In this document: one piece after another, positions 1 through 9,300 of the stretch | Numbering within the stretch: position 1 is the first letter of the stretch | Layout: every line of letters begins with the position of its first letter | Assembly: GCF_000430765.1 (NCBI RefSeq) | Contig: NZ_KE387240.1 | Span: 162,119 to 226,118, forward strand | Length of the DNA: 64,000 nt | Reading direction: 5' to 3' | Source of the DNA: Peribacillus kribbensis DSM 17871 | GTDB taxonomy: Bacteria > Bacillota > Bacilli > Bacillales > DSM-1321 | Translations under genes and position numbers: made by a program | The notes under the pieces: model-generated | Told to the model about the DNA's origin: nothing | The model's database searches: none | Seen by the model: the letters and a program-made list of their open reading frames with translations, nothing else

Positions 1-124
1 ACAGCCAGCCCGTCTTATGCTTGTCGGATGGCTGCTTTTCAATAAGCATATTTTTCTTTATTTATCTGAGCATCATTCTGCTTAAAAAAGTTCTTTTTTG
101 AAAAGCACCGTTCTCCGCTTTTTA
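1..124. repeat. Dispersed structured repeat, copy 1 (possibly cut by the window edge)
   Basis: This stretch matches the units at 22294-22874 and the reverse complements of those at 42547-42750 and 42834-43026. Shared blocks are the constant loop TCTTATGCTTGTC, then GCTTTTCA, an AT-rich spacer, and GAAAAGCACCGTTCTCCGCTTTT. CAGCCA and its partner TGGCTG flank the loop and pair. The spacer holds a GCATCATTCTGCTT block that recurs, inverted, in the 42.5-43.0 kb copies but not in the tandem units. It sits directly behind the stop codon of the yitT-like gene and may serve as its 3' end. Confidence 0.8.
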
Positions 125-994
125 TCTACTAATAGGATTTTTGTTTTCGTCGTGTGTGAAGCCTTCTCCTAGTACGTCGTGTACGATGGTGACGGAGACG
201 AAGGCGTGCGGGTCGACGGAGGTGATTGCGTTTTTTAGCCTTACGAGCTCGGTTCTTGCTACAACGCAGTATAGGACCTCCCTTTCTGTTCTGGTGAAGG
301 AGCCGTAGCCCTTCAGCATGGTTACCCCGCGATCCATTTCCTTCATGATTTTATCGGCGATTTCATCATTTTTATCTGAGATCACCATAGCGCCTCTTGC
401 TGAATAGGCACCTTCCTGCATGAAGTCGATCACACGTGCTCCAATAAAGACGGCCACCAGGGTGTACATGGCCTGCCGATAATCTAAATAGACAATCAGG
501 GAAAGCGTAATGACTGCTGCGTCAAAAATGAACATGGTTCTCCCGATGCTCCATCCGAAATATCGGTCTGCAATCCGGGCGATGATATCCACTCCCCCTG
601 TTGTACCTCCAAACCGGAAGATGATTCCGAGACCAATTCCGATGAAGCCTCCTGCAAAGAGGGCAGCCAGCATCAGATCATGATTGAGAGGGAACTTTAA
701 CTGATAAATCTCAAAGACCTTCAGCCATAAGGAGAGACCAACCGTGCCGATGATGGTATAAATGAAGGTGGTCCTTCCTAAAAATCTCCAGCCTGCAAAG
801 AAGACGGGAATGTTTAATATCAGGTTTGAAATCGATAGATCAATACCAAAAACCTGGTATAGCAAGAGAGTAATGCCCGTAAAACCACCTTCGGCGAGGT
901 GATTCTGCATATTGAAATGCACCAGGCCAAAGGCGAAGATTCCTGAACCAAGCAGGATGAACAAAATATTTTTAATTCTTAATCCAAAAGCCAT
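122..994 (-). CDS. YitT family membrane protein (YpjC-like)
   Basis: A 290-residue protein with five or six hydrophobic segments in residues 8-190, followed by a soluble C-terminal domain (about 200-285). This is the DUF161 plus DUF2179 arrangement of the YitT family. Conserved signs are the FGGTTGGVDIIARI loop near residue 130 and a hydrophilic C-terminal region of the YitT type. The substrate is not known for the family. It lies divergent from the ypjD-dapB operon, as ypjC lies beside ypjD in B. subtilis, although there the genes are co-directional as I recall. The start is the only methionine near the N-terminus. The stop abuts the repeat at 1-124. Confidence 0.85.
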   Translation of the reverse strand: MAFGLRIKNILFILLGSGIFAFGLVHFNMQNHLAEGGFTGITLLLYQVFGIDLSISNLILNIPVFFAGWRFLGRTTFIYTIIGTVGLSLWLKVFEIYQLKFPLNHDLMLAALFAGGFIGIGLGIIFRFGGTTGGVDIIARIADRYFGWSIGRTMFIFDAAVITLSLIVYLDYRQAMYTLVAVFIGARVIDFMQEGAYSARGAMVISDKNDEIADKIMKEMDRGVTMLKGYGSFTRTEREVLYCVVARTELVRLKNAITSVDPHAFVSVTIVHDVLGEGFTHDENKNPISR

Positions 995-1147
995 CTAGGT
1001 AAACCCCCACTGTCCATTCAAGATTTCATAGTGCCCATATTATATAAGAATATCAAGTGTCGGGCAACTTGCTGCCTAAGTGAAAGAGTTGTCACAGGGC
1101 AAAGTTTTAGCTAACATGTAAGAAGAACGAACGAAGGGTGATAGACA

Positions 1148-1501
1148 ATGGATCAGCATAAAACGGTTAAGGAGCTTCAGCAGGAAGTAGACCGCTACAT
1201 AAGTCAGTTCAAAGAGGGATATTTCAGCCCTCTTGCCATGATGGCCCGAATGACGGAAGAATTGGGGGAACTGGCAAGGGAAATCAACCATTATTACGGA
1301 GAAAAACCAAAAAAGGATACAGAGGACGAGAAGGCTGTTGAAGAAGAACTCGGAGACATCCTTTTCGTGCTTATCTGTTTTGCGAATTCACTCGGCATTG
1401 ACTTGGAAGAAGCCCATGACCGGGTAATGAATAAATTTAATACGAGAGATAAGAATAGATGGACTCGGATAGGAGAGGAATCAAACGATGAACAAAATTA
1501 A
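1148..1501 (+). CDS. ypjD: MazG-like nucleotide pyrophosphohydrolase YpjD
   Basis: A 117-residue single-domain MazG-type protein, expected to hydrolyse nucleoside triphosphates to monophosphates and pyrophosphate as a housecleaning enzyme. The [10 protein letters not shown] helix (about residues 38-47) and the EEELGDILF helix (about 65-73) carry the acidic magnesium-binding residues typical of the all-alpha NTP pyrophosphatase fold. The gene heads the operon and its 3' end overlaps the dapB start by 14 nt, so translation of the two is probably coupled. AGGGTG upstream of the ATG is a weak ribosome binding site. Position and sequence fit B. subtilis YpjD; the exact substrate cannot be read from the sequence. 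Confidence 0.88.
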   Translation: MDQHKTVKELQQEVDRYISQFKEGYFSPLAMMARMTEELGELAREINHYYGEKPKKDTEDEKAVEEELGDILFVLICFANSLGIDLEEAHDRVMNKFNTRDKNRWTRIGEESNDEQN

Positions 1502-2288
1502 GGTAATAGTAGCTGGCCCGCGGGGAAGAATGGGACATGAAGCCGTTAAACTCGTACATAATACAGACCACTTTGAACTCTCAGCTGTGCTTGATACAAA
1601 ATATAATGGTATGAATTTATCAGAAATCGAAGGATTTACAGGGATTGAGGCTCCAGTATTCACCGATATTGATGAGTGCTTCTCAAGCGCAGAAGCGGAT
1701 GTATTAATTGATTTAACTACACCTGTGGTCGGAATGAAGCATGCCGTCAAGGCACTGGAATATAATATCCGTCCAGTAGTCGGCACTACAGGCTTCACAA
1801 AGAACGACCTGGAAACGCTGGAAAGACTGACGGCAGAGAAAGAACTCGGCTGCATTATCGCTCCTAACTTTGCAATCGGAGCCATTTTAATGATGAAATT
1901 TTCACAGATGGCTGCCAAGTATTTTGAGGATGTTGAAATCCTCGAGCTCCATCATGACCAAAAGCTTGATGCTCCTTCAGGAACAGCGGTTAAAACAGCT
2001 GAGATGATTTCCAAGGTGCGGAAATATAAAAAGCAGGGACACCATGAAGAAAAAGAAACGATTCCAGGGGCGAGGGGCGCTGACATGGATGGAATGAGGA
2101 TCCATAGTGTAAGGCTCCCTGGACTGGTGGCACATCAGCAGGTCATGTTCGGGATGGAAGGACAGCAGCTTACAATCCGGCATGATTCCTTTAACAGGGC
2201 TTCTTTTATGTCAGGAGTAAAGCTTGCTGTCGAAGAAGCGATGAAAATCAATGTTTTGGTTTATGGGCTGGAAAACATTATAGAATAA
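1488..2288 (+). CDS. dapB: 4-hydroxy-tetrahydrodipicolinate reductase
   Basis: A 266-residue DapB, which reduces hydroxy-tetrahydrodipicolinate with NAD(P)H in the lysine/diaminopimelate pathway, supplying peptidoglycan and spore dipicolinate. The N-terminal Rossmann motif is G10-P-R-G13-R-M-G16. The catalytic region [15 protein letters not shown] lies at about 153-167 with H155, H156 and K159. Length is typical. The ATG overlaps ypjD and has GAGAGG about 10 nt upstream. It is followed 11 nt later by mgsA, as in B. subtilis. Confidence 0.96.
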   Translation: MNKIKVIVAGPRGRMGHEAVKLVHNTDHFELSAVLDTKYNGMNLSEIEGFTGIEAPVFTDIDECFSSAEADVLIDLTTPVVGMKHAVKALEYNIRPVVGTTGFTKNDLETLERLTAEKELGCIIAPNFAIGAILMMKFSQMAAKYFEDVEILELHHDQKLDAPSGTAVKTAEMISKVRKYKKQGHHEEKETIPGARGADMDGMRIHSVRLPGLVAHQQVMFGMEGQQLTIRHDSFNRASFMSGVKLAVEEAMKINVLVYGLENIIE

Positions 2289-2299
2289 GGGGAAAAGAT

Positions 2300-2692
2300 A
2301 TGAAAATAGCATTGATTGCCCATGATAAGAAAAAGGAAGACATGATCAGGTTTACAACTGCTTATAAAGATATTTTTTCACAGCATGAACTATTCGCTAC
2401 AGGGACAACAGGACTAAGGATTCAGGAAGAGACCGGACTCAGCATCCACCGCTTCCAATCCGGCCCGCTCGGGGGAGATCAGGAAATTGGCGCGTGTATC
2501 GCTAAAAACGAGATGGATCTTGTCCTGTTCTTCAGAGATCCGCTTACAGCCCAGCCGCATGAGCCAGATGTATCTGCTTTAATAAGGCTTTGTGATGTAT
2601 ATGCTGTTCCGCTTGCAACAAATATGGGTACTGCAGAGGTTCTTGTAAAAGGATTAAAGCGGGGCGATATTGAATGGAGAAAAATGGTTTAA
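2300..2692 (+). CDS. mgsA: Methylglyoxal synthase
   Basis: A 130-residue cytoplasmic lyase converting dihydroxyacetone phosphate to methylglyoxal and phosphate, an overflow bypass of lower glycolysis. Residues matching the known active site are all present: H8, D60 in GPLGGDQ, D80, H87 and D90. The RBS GGGGAAAAG precedes the ATG. Gene order dapB-mgsA-bshB1 is that of B. subtilis. In B. subtilis MgsA is inhibited through phospho-Crh; nothing in this DNA tests that here. Confidence 0.95.
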   Translation: MKIALIAHDKKKEDMIRFTTAYKDIFSQHELFATGTTGLRIQEETGLSIHRFQSGPLGGDQEIGACIAKNEMDLVLFFRDPLTAQPHEPDVSALIRLCDVYAVPLATNMGTAEVLVKGLKRGDIEWRKMV

Positions 2693-2710
2693 TAGAGGAG
2701 AATGGCTGAA

Positions 2711-3415
2711 ATGACAAATATTGATGTACTGGCATTCGGAGCCCACGCTGACGATGTTGAAATCGGCATGGGTGGAACCATCGCAAAGCTGTCCTCCCAA
2801 GGGAAAAATATCGTAATCTGTGATATTACCCATGCTGAGCTTTCGTCAAACGGAAGCGTTGAACTGCGGCTTCAGGAGGCGAAAAATGCGGCTTCCATCC
2901 TCGGTGTTTCAAAAAGGGTTACCCTTGATCTGCCAGACAGAGGGTTATACATAACAGAAGAAAATATTGGGAAATTGATTTCTATTATTAGAACATACCG
3001 GCCGAAGAGCGTATTTGCCCCCTATTGGGAGGACCGTCATCCAGACCATGGGAACTGCTCCCGGCTTGTTCAAGAGGCCGTGTTCTCTGCGGGTATTAAA
3101 AGATATCAGGATCCAGAAGACTTAGTGCCCCACAGGGTATCAAATGTCTTCTTTTATATGATTAACGGCTTTCATACGCCATCATTTGCAGTGGATATCA
3201 CGGGTCATATCAACGAAAAAATTCAGAGTCTGCAGGCTTACGAGAGCCAGTTCATTAAGACGGGGGAATCCTATGAAACTCCTCTAGTAAATGGGTATAT
3301 TGAAACGGTGGAGGCCAGGGAAAGGCTGTTTGGAAAGGAAACTGGAGTGGAATACGCTGAAGGGTTTATGTCTAAGAAGCCCATCCTCGTTTCCGCAGAA
3401 CTATTAGGAGAGTAG
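2711..3415 (+). CDS. bshB1: Bacillithiol biosynthesis deacetylase BshB1
   Basis: A PIG-L/LmbE-family zinc deacetylase that removes the acetyl group from N-acetylglucosaminyl-malate in bacillithiol synthesis. The metal site signature AHADD is close to the N-terminus and a second HPDH motif lies near residue 112. I chose the ATG at 2711 (234 residues) over the one at 2702: the GAGGAG ends one base before 2702, too close to use, while it sits about 10 nt before 2711, and the B. subtilis protein starts at the equivalent place. bshA follows after 2 nt, so the two bacillithiol genes are translationally linked. Confidence 0.93.
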   Translation: MTNIDVLAFGAHADDVEIGMGGTIAKLSSQGKNIVICDITHAELSSNGSVELRLQEAKNAASILGVSKRVTLDLPDRGLYITEENIGKLISIIRTYRPKSVFAPYWEDRHPDHGNCSRLVQEAVFSAGIKRYQDPEDLVPHRVSNVFFYMINGFHTPSFAVDITGHINEKIQSLQAYESQFIKTGESYETPLVNGYIETVEARERLFGKETGVEYAEGFMSKKPILVSAELLGE

Positions 3416-3417
3416 AA

Positions 3418-4545
3418 ATGAAATTAAAAATAGGCATTACCTGTTATCCCACGGTCGGGGGTTCAGGTGCCATTGCAACCGAACTCGGAAAGCTTTTGGC
3501 TGAAAATGGTCATGAGATTCATTTTATATCCTCGAGTATGCCTTTCAGGCTGAAGAGGAGATATGCGAACATCTTTTACCACCAGGTAGAAGTGAACCAA
3601 TATTCCGTATTTCAATATCCGCCATACGATTTGGCACTCGCCAGTAAAATGGCAGAAGTAGCAAAGAGGGAGAAGCTTGATATCCTTCATGTTCATTATG
3701 CAATCCCGCATGCAGTCTGCGCAATCCTGGCAAAACAGATGGCAGGGACAGATGTGAAAATCGTTACGACCCTGCATGGTACAGACATTACGGTACTTGG
3801 CTATGATCCATCACTTACGGAAAGCATTAAATTCGGAATTGAAAAGTCTGATATCGTAACAGCCGTTTCCAATTCTCTTGTCCAGCAGACTCACCAGCTC
3901 ATCCAGCCGGATAAAGAAATCCAGACTGTCTATAACTTTATCGATGAAAGAATTTATAGGAAAACAGACACGGGCCGCTTAAGGCAGGAATATGGAATTG
4001 CAGAAGACGAAAAAGTGGTGATCCATGTTTCCAATTTCCGCGGTGTCAAAAGGGTAGGGGATGTCATCCAGACCTTTCATGGAATCCTGCAGGAGGTTCC
4101 GGCCAAGCTTCTCCTGGTAGGGGATGGTCCTGAAATGAGGACTGTCTGCAGGCTTGCAGGAGAGCTTGGGATAGAGGAGCAAATTGTTTTTCTCGGCAAA
4201 CAGGATAATCTTGAGGAATTATATTCAATCAGTGACCTTGTTCTCCTCCTTTCGCAGAAAGAAAGCTTCGGACTTGTTCTGATTGAGGCGATGGCCTGCG
4301 GAGTTCCTGCGATTGGAACCAGGATTGGCGGGATACCGGAAGTGATAGAGGATGGCGTAAATGGTTATCTCTGTGAGGTCGGCGATTATAAGAAGGCGGC
4401 AGAGCTTTCGATTAGTCTGCTTGGGGATCCTGCTCTGCATCAAGAATTTTCTAGAGCTGCAATTGCCTCTGTACGTAAGAATTTCAGTGCCGCTGGAATT
4501 GTTAAACAGTATGAGGACATGTATGACAAACTTTTGTCAGAATAA
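3418..4545 (+). CDS. bshA: N-acetyl-alpha-D-glucosaminyl L-malate synthase BshA
   Basis: A 375-residue GT-B fold, family 4 glycosyltransferase that joins UDP-GlcNAc to L-malate, the first step of bacillithiol synthesis. The N-terminal glycine-rich loop PTVGGSG and the C-terminal E282-SFGLVLI-E290 (EX7E) motif define the donor site. The RBS AGGAGAG overlaps the end of bshB1. The third enzyme of the pathway, BshC, is not in this window, which is usual because it maps elsewhere in B. subtilis. Confidence 0.95.
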   Translation: MKLKIGITCYPTVGGSGAIATELGKLLAENGHEIHFISSSMPFRLKRRYANIFYHQVEVNQYSVFQYPPYDLALASKMAEVAKREKLDILHVHYAIPHAVCAILAKQMAGTDVKIVTTLHGTDITVLGYDPSLTESIKFGIEKSDIVTAVSNSLVQQTHQLIQPDKEIQTVYNFIDERIYRKTDTGRLRQEYGIAEDEKVVIHVSNFRGVKRVGDVIQTFHGILQEVPAKLLLVGDGPEMRTVCRLAGELGIEEQIVFLGKQDNLEELYSISDLVLLLSQKESFGLVLIEAMACGVPAIGTRIGGIPEVIEDGVNGYLCEVGDYKKAAELSISLLGDPALHQEFSRAAIASVRKNFSAAGIVKQYEDMYDKLLSE

Positions 4546-4566
4546 GTTTATGAAAGGATATGGCCA

Positions 4567-5763
4567 ATGAATCAGCTTTTTTTGCAGGCTAAGCCCCTGC
4601 TGGATACAATTGAGAGGGCAGGATATGAGGCTTATTTTGTTGGAGGCGCAGTACGGGATCATCTCCTGGGCAGGAAGATCAGCGATGTGGATATAGCGAC
4701 AAGTGCATCCCCTGAAGAAGTGAAAGAAATTTTTAAAAAGACGGTGGATGTGGGCATCGAACATGGCACGATTCTGGTGATTTATCAGGGAATCCCTTAC
4801 GAGGTGACGACATTCCGTTCGGAAAGCGGCTATACAGATTACCGCAGACCTGCAAAAGTTGAATTCATCCGTTCCTTGACTGAAGATTTACAACGAAGAG
4901 ACTTTACGATGAATGCCATTGCCATGGATAAGGATTTTACGATTATTGATCCTTACCAGGGCAGGGAAGCCATCCAAAAGGGAATCATTAGGACGGTGGG
5001 CGAGGCGAATGACCGTTTTCACGAAGATGCCCTAAGGATGATGAGGGCTGTACGGTTTGTCAGCCAGCTTACTTTTGATATTGAAGAATCCACCTATGCG
5101 GGGCTGAGAAAGAACGCATATCTAATGGAGAAAATTGCAGCAGAGAGAATATTGATGGAATTTAATAAACTGCTGTCCGGAAGAAATAAACAAAAAGCCA
5201 TTAGATTGTTAATGGACTCTGGCCTGTCATCATTTCTTCCCGGTTTTCATGGCAGCCATGAAGCTTTAATAGCCTTCGCTGAACTTGATACAGGCAATCT
5301 AACTGATGCGTCTGAAAACTGGGCGCTTCTGCTTTATTTATTCTCACTCAAGGATGAAGACTCTTTTTTGAGAAGCTGGAAAATGTCTGTGAAGGACATC
5401 AAAAATATAAAGAGCATAGGATCATATCTTAAAAAGAGACTGAATGCCCCTCTGCGGAAGCTGGAGTTATTCCAGGCAGGAATGCAAACCGCCTTAAGCG
5501 CGGAAAAGCTTTTTATGTCTGTTAAAGGAATAAATGAGAGCAGCGGGCTTCAAGAGGTGGAGGAAGCATACCGAAGCCTCCCAATCCGGCATACGAAGGA
5601 ACTTGCGGTAAATGGGAATGACCTCATGCAGTGGACGGACAGAAACAGCGGACCATGGATCAGGAACGCCCTCGATACAGCTTTGGAACAGGTTCTGGAA
5701 CAAAAGATAGAAAATGATAAGAATTCTTTGAGGGAGTTGCTTGCAAATTGCAATCTGATTTAA
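4567..5763 (+). CDS. cca: CCA tRNA nucleotidyltransferase
   Basis: A 398-residue class II enzyme that adds or repairs the 3' CCA end of tRNAs. The head domain shows G26-G-A-V-R-D31 and the catalytic D40-V-D42 pair; the nucleotide-selecting region EDALRMMRAVRF follows in the neck. Length is that of Gram-positive CCA enzymes. It starts 22 nt after bshA and its last 16 nt overlap the birA start. Called papS or cca in B. subtilis, in the same position. Confidence 0.95.
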   Translation: MNQLFLQAKPLLDTIERAGYEAYFVGGAVRDHLLGRKISDVDIATSASPEEVKEIFKKTVDVGIEHGTILVIYQGIPYEVTTFRSESGYTDYRRPAKVEFIRSLTEDLQRRDFTMNAIAMDKDFTIIDPYQGREAIQKGIIRTVGEANDRFHEDALRMMRAVRFVSQLTFDIEESTYAGLRKNAYLMEKIAAERILMEFNKLLSGRNKQKAIRLLMDSGLSSFLPGFHGSHEALIAFAELDTGNLTDASENWALLLYLFSLKDEDSFLRSWKMSVKDIKNIKSIGSYLKKRLNAPLRKLELFQAGMQTALSAEKLFMSVKGINESSGLQEVEEAYRSLPIRHTKELAVNGNDLMQWTDRNSGPWIRNALDTALEQVLEQKIENDKNSLRELLANCNLI

Positions 5764-6728
5764 GGAAAAAGTTATTGCAGACCTTCCATGAGGCGGGAGG
5801 CAGCTTCGTATCCGGCCAAAACCTGGCAGATTCTCTAGGCTGTTCCAGAACTGCTGTCTGGAAGCACATTGAGGACCTTCGCAAAGATGGCTATGAAATA
5901 GAGGCTGTCAGAAAAAAGGGCTATAAAATCAGCAGAAGCCCAGAGAAATTATCCGATAACTCTGTCTTGATGGGCCTTCAGACAGATATAATTGGTAAAA
6001 ATATTTTATATTTTGAGTCACTGCCTTCTACCCAGAAGAGGGCTCATGACCTCGCTGGAAGCGGTGCAGCAGATGGGACACTTGTGCTGGCAGATGAACA
6101 GACCGAAGGGAAAGGCCGCCTGCTCCGAAGCTGGCATTCAGCTAAGGGGAAGGGGATTTGGATGAGCCTGATCATCAAGCCCAATATCCCGATGCAAAAG
6201 GCTCCCCAGCTTACGCTGCTGTCTGCAGTTGCCATCGTGCAGGCTATAGAAGAAGTGACACCGTTGTCACCGTCCATCAAGTGGCCGAATGATATCTTGA
6301 TAAATGGCAAAAAGGTTACAGGAATCCTTACAGAGCTGCAGGCTGAGGCAGACCGCATACATTCTGTGATCATTGGAATCGGAATCAATGTGAACCAGAC
6401 ACTGGATGATTTCCCGGATGAAATCAGGAAGACTGCTTCTTCCCTTTCCATTGAGGCTGCATCCCCCTTTTCCAGGACTATTCTGATCCAGTCGTTTCTC
6501 AAGAAATTTGAAGTTTTATACAGGCTGTTCCTGAAGGAAGGCTTCCACCCCATCAAGCTCTTGTGGGAGAGCTATGCTGTAAGCCTGGGCAGGCAGATTA
6601 AAGCAACCACTCTTTCAGGCACATTATACGGGCAGGCCATGGGGATTACGAATGAAGGAGTGTTACTGCTGAAAGACGAGCAGGGGGAGATCCATCATAT
6701 TTATTCAGCTGATATTGAAGTTGGCTGA
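5748..6728 (+). CDS. birA: Biotin--protein ligase and biotin operon repressor BirA
   Basis: A 326-residue bifunctional protein. Residues about 1-62 form a winged helix-turn-helix (CSRTAVWKHIEDL); the rest is the ligase that forms biotinyl-AMP and transfers biotin to carboxyl carrier proteins, with the nucleotide loop G121-K-G-R-L-L-R127 and a C-terminal SH3-like domain. The start is TTG within the cca 3' end, preceded by GAGGGAG. No BirA operator (TTGTTAAC type) was found in the window, so the regulated targets lie elsewhere. Confidence 0.94.
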   Translation: MQSDLRKKLLQTFHEAGGSFVSGQNLADSLGCSRTAVWKHIEDLRKDGYEIEAVRKKGYKISRSPEKLSDNSVLMGLQTDIIGKNILYFESLPSTQKRAHDLAGSGAADGTLVLADEQTEGKGRLLRSWHSAKGKGIWMSLIIKPNIPMQKAPQLTLLSAVAIVQAIEEVTPLSPSIKWPNDILINGKKVTGILTELQAEADRIHSVIIGIGINVNQTLDDFPDEIRKTASSLSIEAASPFSRTILIQSFLKKFEVLYRLFLKEGFHPIKLLWESYAVSLGRQIKATTLSGTLYGQAMGITNEGVLLLKDEQGEIHHIYSADIEVG

Positions 6729-6737
6729 TGAAAAAAA

Positions 6738-7010
6738 TTTAGATATTTACATCATAATTCTGTATAATGTTTTTGGGCGGTATTTCAGAAAGAAAACTGC
6801 ACCTGCAACCATTTTGATTCACTTTTTAAGAATAGCAAGTCTGCCTTGATCCATGTATGGACTAGGACAGAGGGATAATCAACTGGACTGCTTCAGGATC
6901 CTTCTGCGTATAGAAGGATCCTTTTTGTATAAGTGGCTGTATGTAATGGTTTTTAACCTGAATATCGAATTCATTATTCAAAAACAGCCGGTTTGATTCA
7001 TCTCCTCTAT
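6738..7010 (+). promoter_or_regulatory. Transcribed leader of panBCD with promoter and internal terminator
   Basis: The birA-panB gap is about 300 nt. TATAAT at 6763-6768 with a weak TTAGAT 18 nt upstream could be a sigma-A promoter. A strong hairpin (AGGATCCTTC with GAAGGATCCT, 6893-6924) ends in a T run and lies about 100 nt before panB. An upstream TTGATCC at about 6846-6852 could compete for one arm. Either the hairpin ends birA transcription and panB has another promoter, or it is an attenuator for panBCD. I recognise no known riboswitch or T-box in it. Confidence 0.4.
6893..6928 (+). terminator. Intrinsic terminator upstream of panB
   Basis: Ten-base stem AGGATCCTTC / GAAGGATCCT with an 8-nt loop, followed directly by TTTTTG. 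It could serve birA or act as a leader attenuator. Confidence 0.8.
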
Positions 7011-7027
7011 TACAAAGGAGGAAGCTT

Positions 7028-7864
7028 ATGAAATTTTCTGCTCATTTTACCAAAATGAAGGATCAGGGTGAAAAGATCACCATGCTGACTGCTTATGACT
7101 ATCCTTCTGCAAAAACAGCGGAGGCAGCTGGGGTGGATATGATTTTGGTAGGAGATTCCCTGGGAATGGTAGTATTGGGATACGATTCCACACTCCCTGT
7201 CACGGTCGAAGATATGGTGCACCATACAAAGGCTGTCAAACGGGGAGCTCCCGGAACATTTATTGTAACTGACATGCCTTTTATGAGCTATCACGTATCA
7301 ATGGATGAGACCATGAAAAATGCAGCAAAAATCATGCAGGACGGAGGCTGTGATGCCTTGAAGCTGGAAGGAGCCGGGGATGTATTGGAGAAGATTTCTG
7401 CCCTATCAAGGGCAGGTGTCCCAGTGGTATCCCACCTTGGCCTGACTCCCCAATCCGTTGGAGTACTTGGCGGATATAAGGTGCAGGGGAAGGATTTGGA
7501 GACTGCCAGACAGCTTTTGGAGGATGCAAAAGCATGTGAGGAGGCTGGCGCGGTTTCTCTGGTCCTTGAATGTGTTCCATACCAGCTGGCACAGCTGATC
7601 ACAGAGTCTCTATCCATTCCCGTAATAGGTATTGGAGCGGGGATGCATACCGATGGACAGGTATTGGTTTATCATGATGTAATCACCTTTGGAGTAGACC
7701 GCCTGCCAAAATTTGCGAAAGCTTACATGAATGCCGGAGAATCCATTAAAGAAGCGCTGAGTCAATTTCTCAGGGATGTAAAGGAAGGATCCTTCCCCGA
7801 ATTAAGCCATTCTTTCACAATGGCCGATGAAGAAGTCGAGGCGCTGTATGGAGGAAGAAAATGA
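7028..7864 (+). CDS. panB: 3-methyl-2-oxobutanoate hydroxymethyltransferase
   Basis: A 278-residue PanB, which transfers a hydroxymethyl group from methylene-tetrahydrofolate to 2-oxoisovalerate to make ketopantoate, the first committed step to pantothenate and coenzyme A. The magnesium-binding VGDS motif holds D43; LEGAG near residue 114 and the IGIGAG motif near 200 are also conserved. AAAGGAGG precedes the ATG at good spacing. It overlaps panC by 4 nt (ATGA), so panB, panC and panD form one operon. Confidence 0.96.
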   Translation: MKFSAHFTKMKDQGEKITMLTAYDYPSAKTAEAAGVDMILVGDSLGMVVLGYDSTLPVTVEDMVHHTKAVKRGAPGTFIVTDMPFMSYHVSMDETMKNAAKIMQDGGCDALKLEGAGDVLEKISALSRAGVPVVSHLGLTPQSVGVLGGYKVQGKDLETARQLLEDAKACEEAGAVSLVLECVPYQLAQLITESLSIPVIGIGAGMHTDGQVLVYHDVITFGVDRLPKFAKAYMNAGESIKEALSQFLRDVKEGSFPELSHSFTMADEEVEALYGGRK

Positions 7865-8706
7865 AAACGATATCGGACATAACAACATTGAAATCCGTCC
7901 TGCAAGAGGATAGAAGAGGCGGAGCATCAATCGGTTTTGTGCCTACCATGGGCTATTTGCATGAAGGGCATCAATCCCTCATGGAACAGGCAAGAAAAGA
8001 TAATGAGATTGTCGTATTAAGTGTATTTGTTAATCCGCTTCAGTTTGGTCCAAATGAAGACTTTGAGACTTATCCGAGAGATATCGAACGTGATGAGAAA
8101 GTGGCTCGGGCAGCAGGAGTGGATTATATTTTCTATCCTTCCGTAGAGGAAATGTATCCTAAGAAGCCTTCCATTTCATTTCATGTCCATGAGAGGGCAG
8201 GGGTCCTTTGCGGAACACAAAGACCCGGGCATTTCGACGGAGTGGCAGCGGTCCTTACCAAATTATTCAATATCGTTCAGCCTGACCGTGCTTATTTCGG
8301 CCTCAAGGATGCCCAGCAGGTGGCCGTCATAGAGAGCCTTGTGGAAGACTTTAATATCCCTGTGGAAATTGTGCCTGTTAAAACCATAAGAGAACAAGAC
8401 GGGCTCGCAAAAAGCTCCCGGAATGTATACTTATCGGAAAAGGAAAGGGATGAGGCTCCTGCCATATTCAGAAGCTTGGAGAAAGCTGAAAAAGCGATTT
8501 CTGAAGGAGAAAGGGAGGCAGCTGCCATCAGGGATATAATTATTTCTGAGATTGAGTCCAATTCAGGCGGCATAATCGATTATATTGAAGTTCTGTCTTA
8601 TCCGGACCTCCAGCCTCTTAAAGAAATCAAAGGCCGCATCATTATGGCTGCAGCTGTAAAATTCAGCAGGGCTAGGCTTATTGATAATAAGATTTTGACG
8701 GTTTAA
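7861..8706 (+). CDS. panC: Pantothenate synthetase
   Basis: A 281-residue ATP-dependent ligase condensing pantoate with beta-alanine. It belongs to the nucleotidyltransferase superfamily: H34-E-G-H37 is the HIGH-type motif in [10 protein letters not shown], and KSSRN near residue 182 is the KMSKS-like loop. It overlaps panB by 4 nt and is followed by panD after a 31-nt gap to its chosen start. Confidence 0.96.
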   Translation: MKTISDITTLKSVLQEDRRGGASIGFVPTMGYLHEGHQSLMEQARKDNEIVVLSVFVNPLQFGPNEDFETYPRDIERDEKVARAAGVDYIFYPSVEEMYPKKPSISFHVHERAGVLCGTQRPGHFDGVAAVLTKLFNIVQPDRAYFGLKDAQQVAVIESLVEDFNIPVEIVPVKTIREQDGLAKSSRNVYLSEKERDEAPAIFRSLEKAEKAISEGEREAAAIRDIIISEIESNSGGIIDYIEVLSYPDLQPLKEIKGRIIMAAAVKFSRARLIDNKILTV

Positions 8707-8737
8707 CATTTTTTTGAAAAGAAAAGGGGAAAACTCC

Positions 8738-9121
8738 ATGTACCGGACTATGATGAATTCAAAAATCCATCGTGCAACTGTTACGGAAGCAAACTTGAAT
8801 TATGTCGGAAGTATCACCATAGATGAGGACATCCTGGATGCTGTCGGGATGCTGGCCAATGAAAAGGTGCATATCGTGAACAATAATAATGGTGCGCGCC
8901 TTGAAACCTATATTATACCGGGCCCAAGGAACAGCGGCGTGATCTGCCTCAATGGGGCTGCAGCCCGTCTGGTACAGCCTGGGGATATTGTCATTATTAT
9001 CTCGTATGCCATGATTGCGGAGGAAAAATTAAAGGGCCATAGCCCTCGTGTAGCCATAATGGATGAAAATAACCGCATCAAAGAAATGATCGGGCAAGAA
9101 CCTGCAGCAACCGTTCTATAG
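8738..9121 (+). CDS. panD: Aspartate 1-decarboxylase, pyruvoyl-dependent
   Basis: A 127-residue proenzyme that makes beta-alanine from aspartate for PanC. The self-cleavage site is G24-S25 in NYVGS; Ser25 becomes the pyruvoyl cofactor. I chose ATG 8738 rather than 8714 because AAGGGGA lies just before it and the B. subtilis protein begins MYRTMM at this point. A GC-rich terminator follows within 10 nt, so panD closes the operon. Confidence 0.95.
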   Translation: MYRTMMNSKIHRATVTEANLNYVGSITIDEDILDAVGMLANEKVHIVNNNNGARLETYIIPGPRNSGVICLNGAAARLVQPGDIVIIISYAMIAEEKLKGHSPRVAIMDENNRIKEMIGQEPAATVL

Positions 9122-9127
9122 GGGGAG

Positions 9128-9164
9128 AAGCCGGCCCGGGATCCGTTCCCGAGCCGGCTTTTCT
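9128..9164 (+). terminator. Intrinsic terminator of panBCD
   Basis: AAGCCGGC pairs with GCCGGCTT, extended by CGGGA/TCCCG around a short loop, then TTCT. Confidence 0.85.
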
Positions 9165-9300
9165 ATATCCATTCATTTTCTTTTTAATTGGTTGTATGGT
9201 ATAAAAAAAGAGGATATTCTTTTTGCCAGGGGCAGAAATAAGAAAGAAATGTATTTTTTAAATCATTGAGGCTTCACAATGATTTCTGAGGTGTTAATAA

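Noticed and set aside
6738-7027. T-box or known riboswitch before panB
   Set aside because: No GGGTGGCACCGCG-type block or known aptamer signature could be found.
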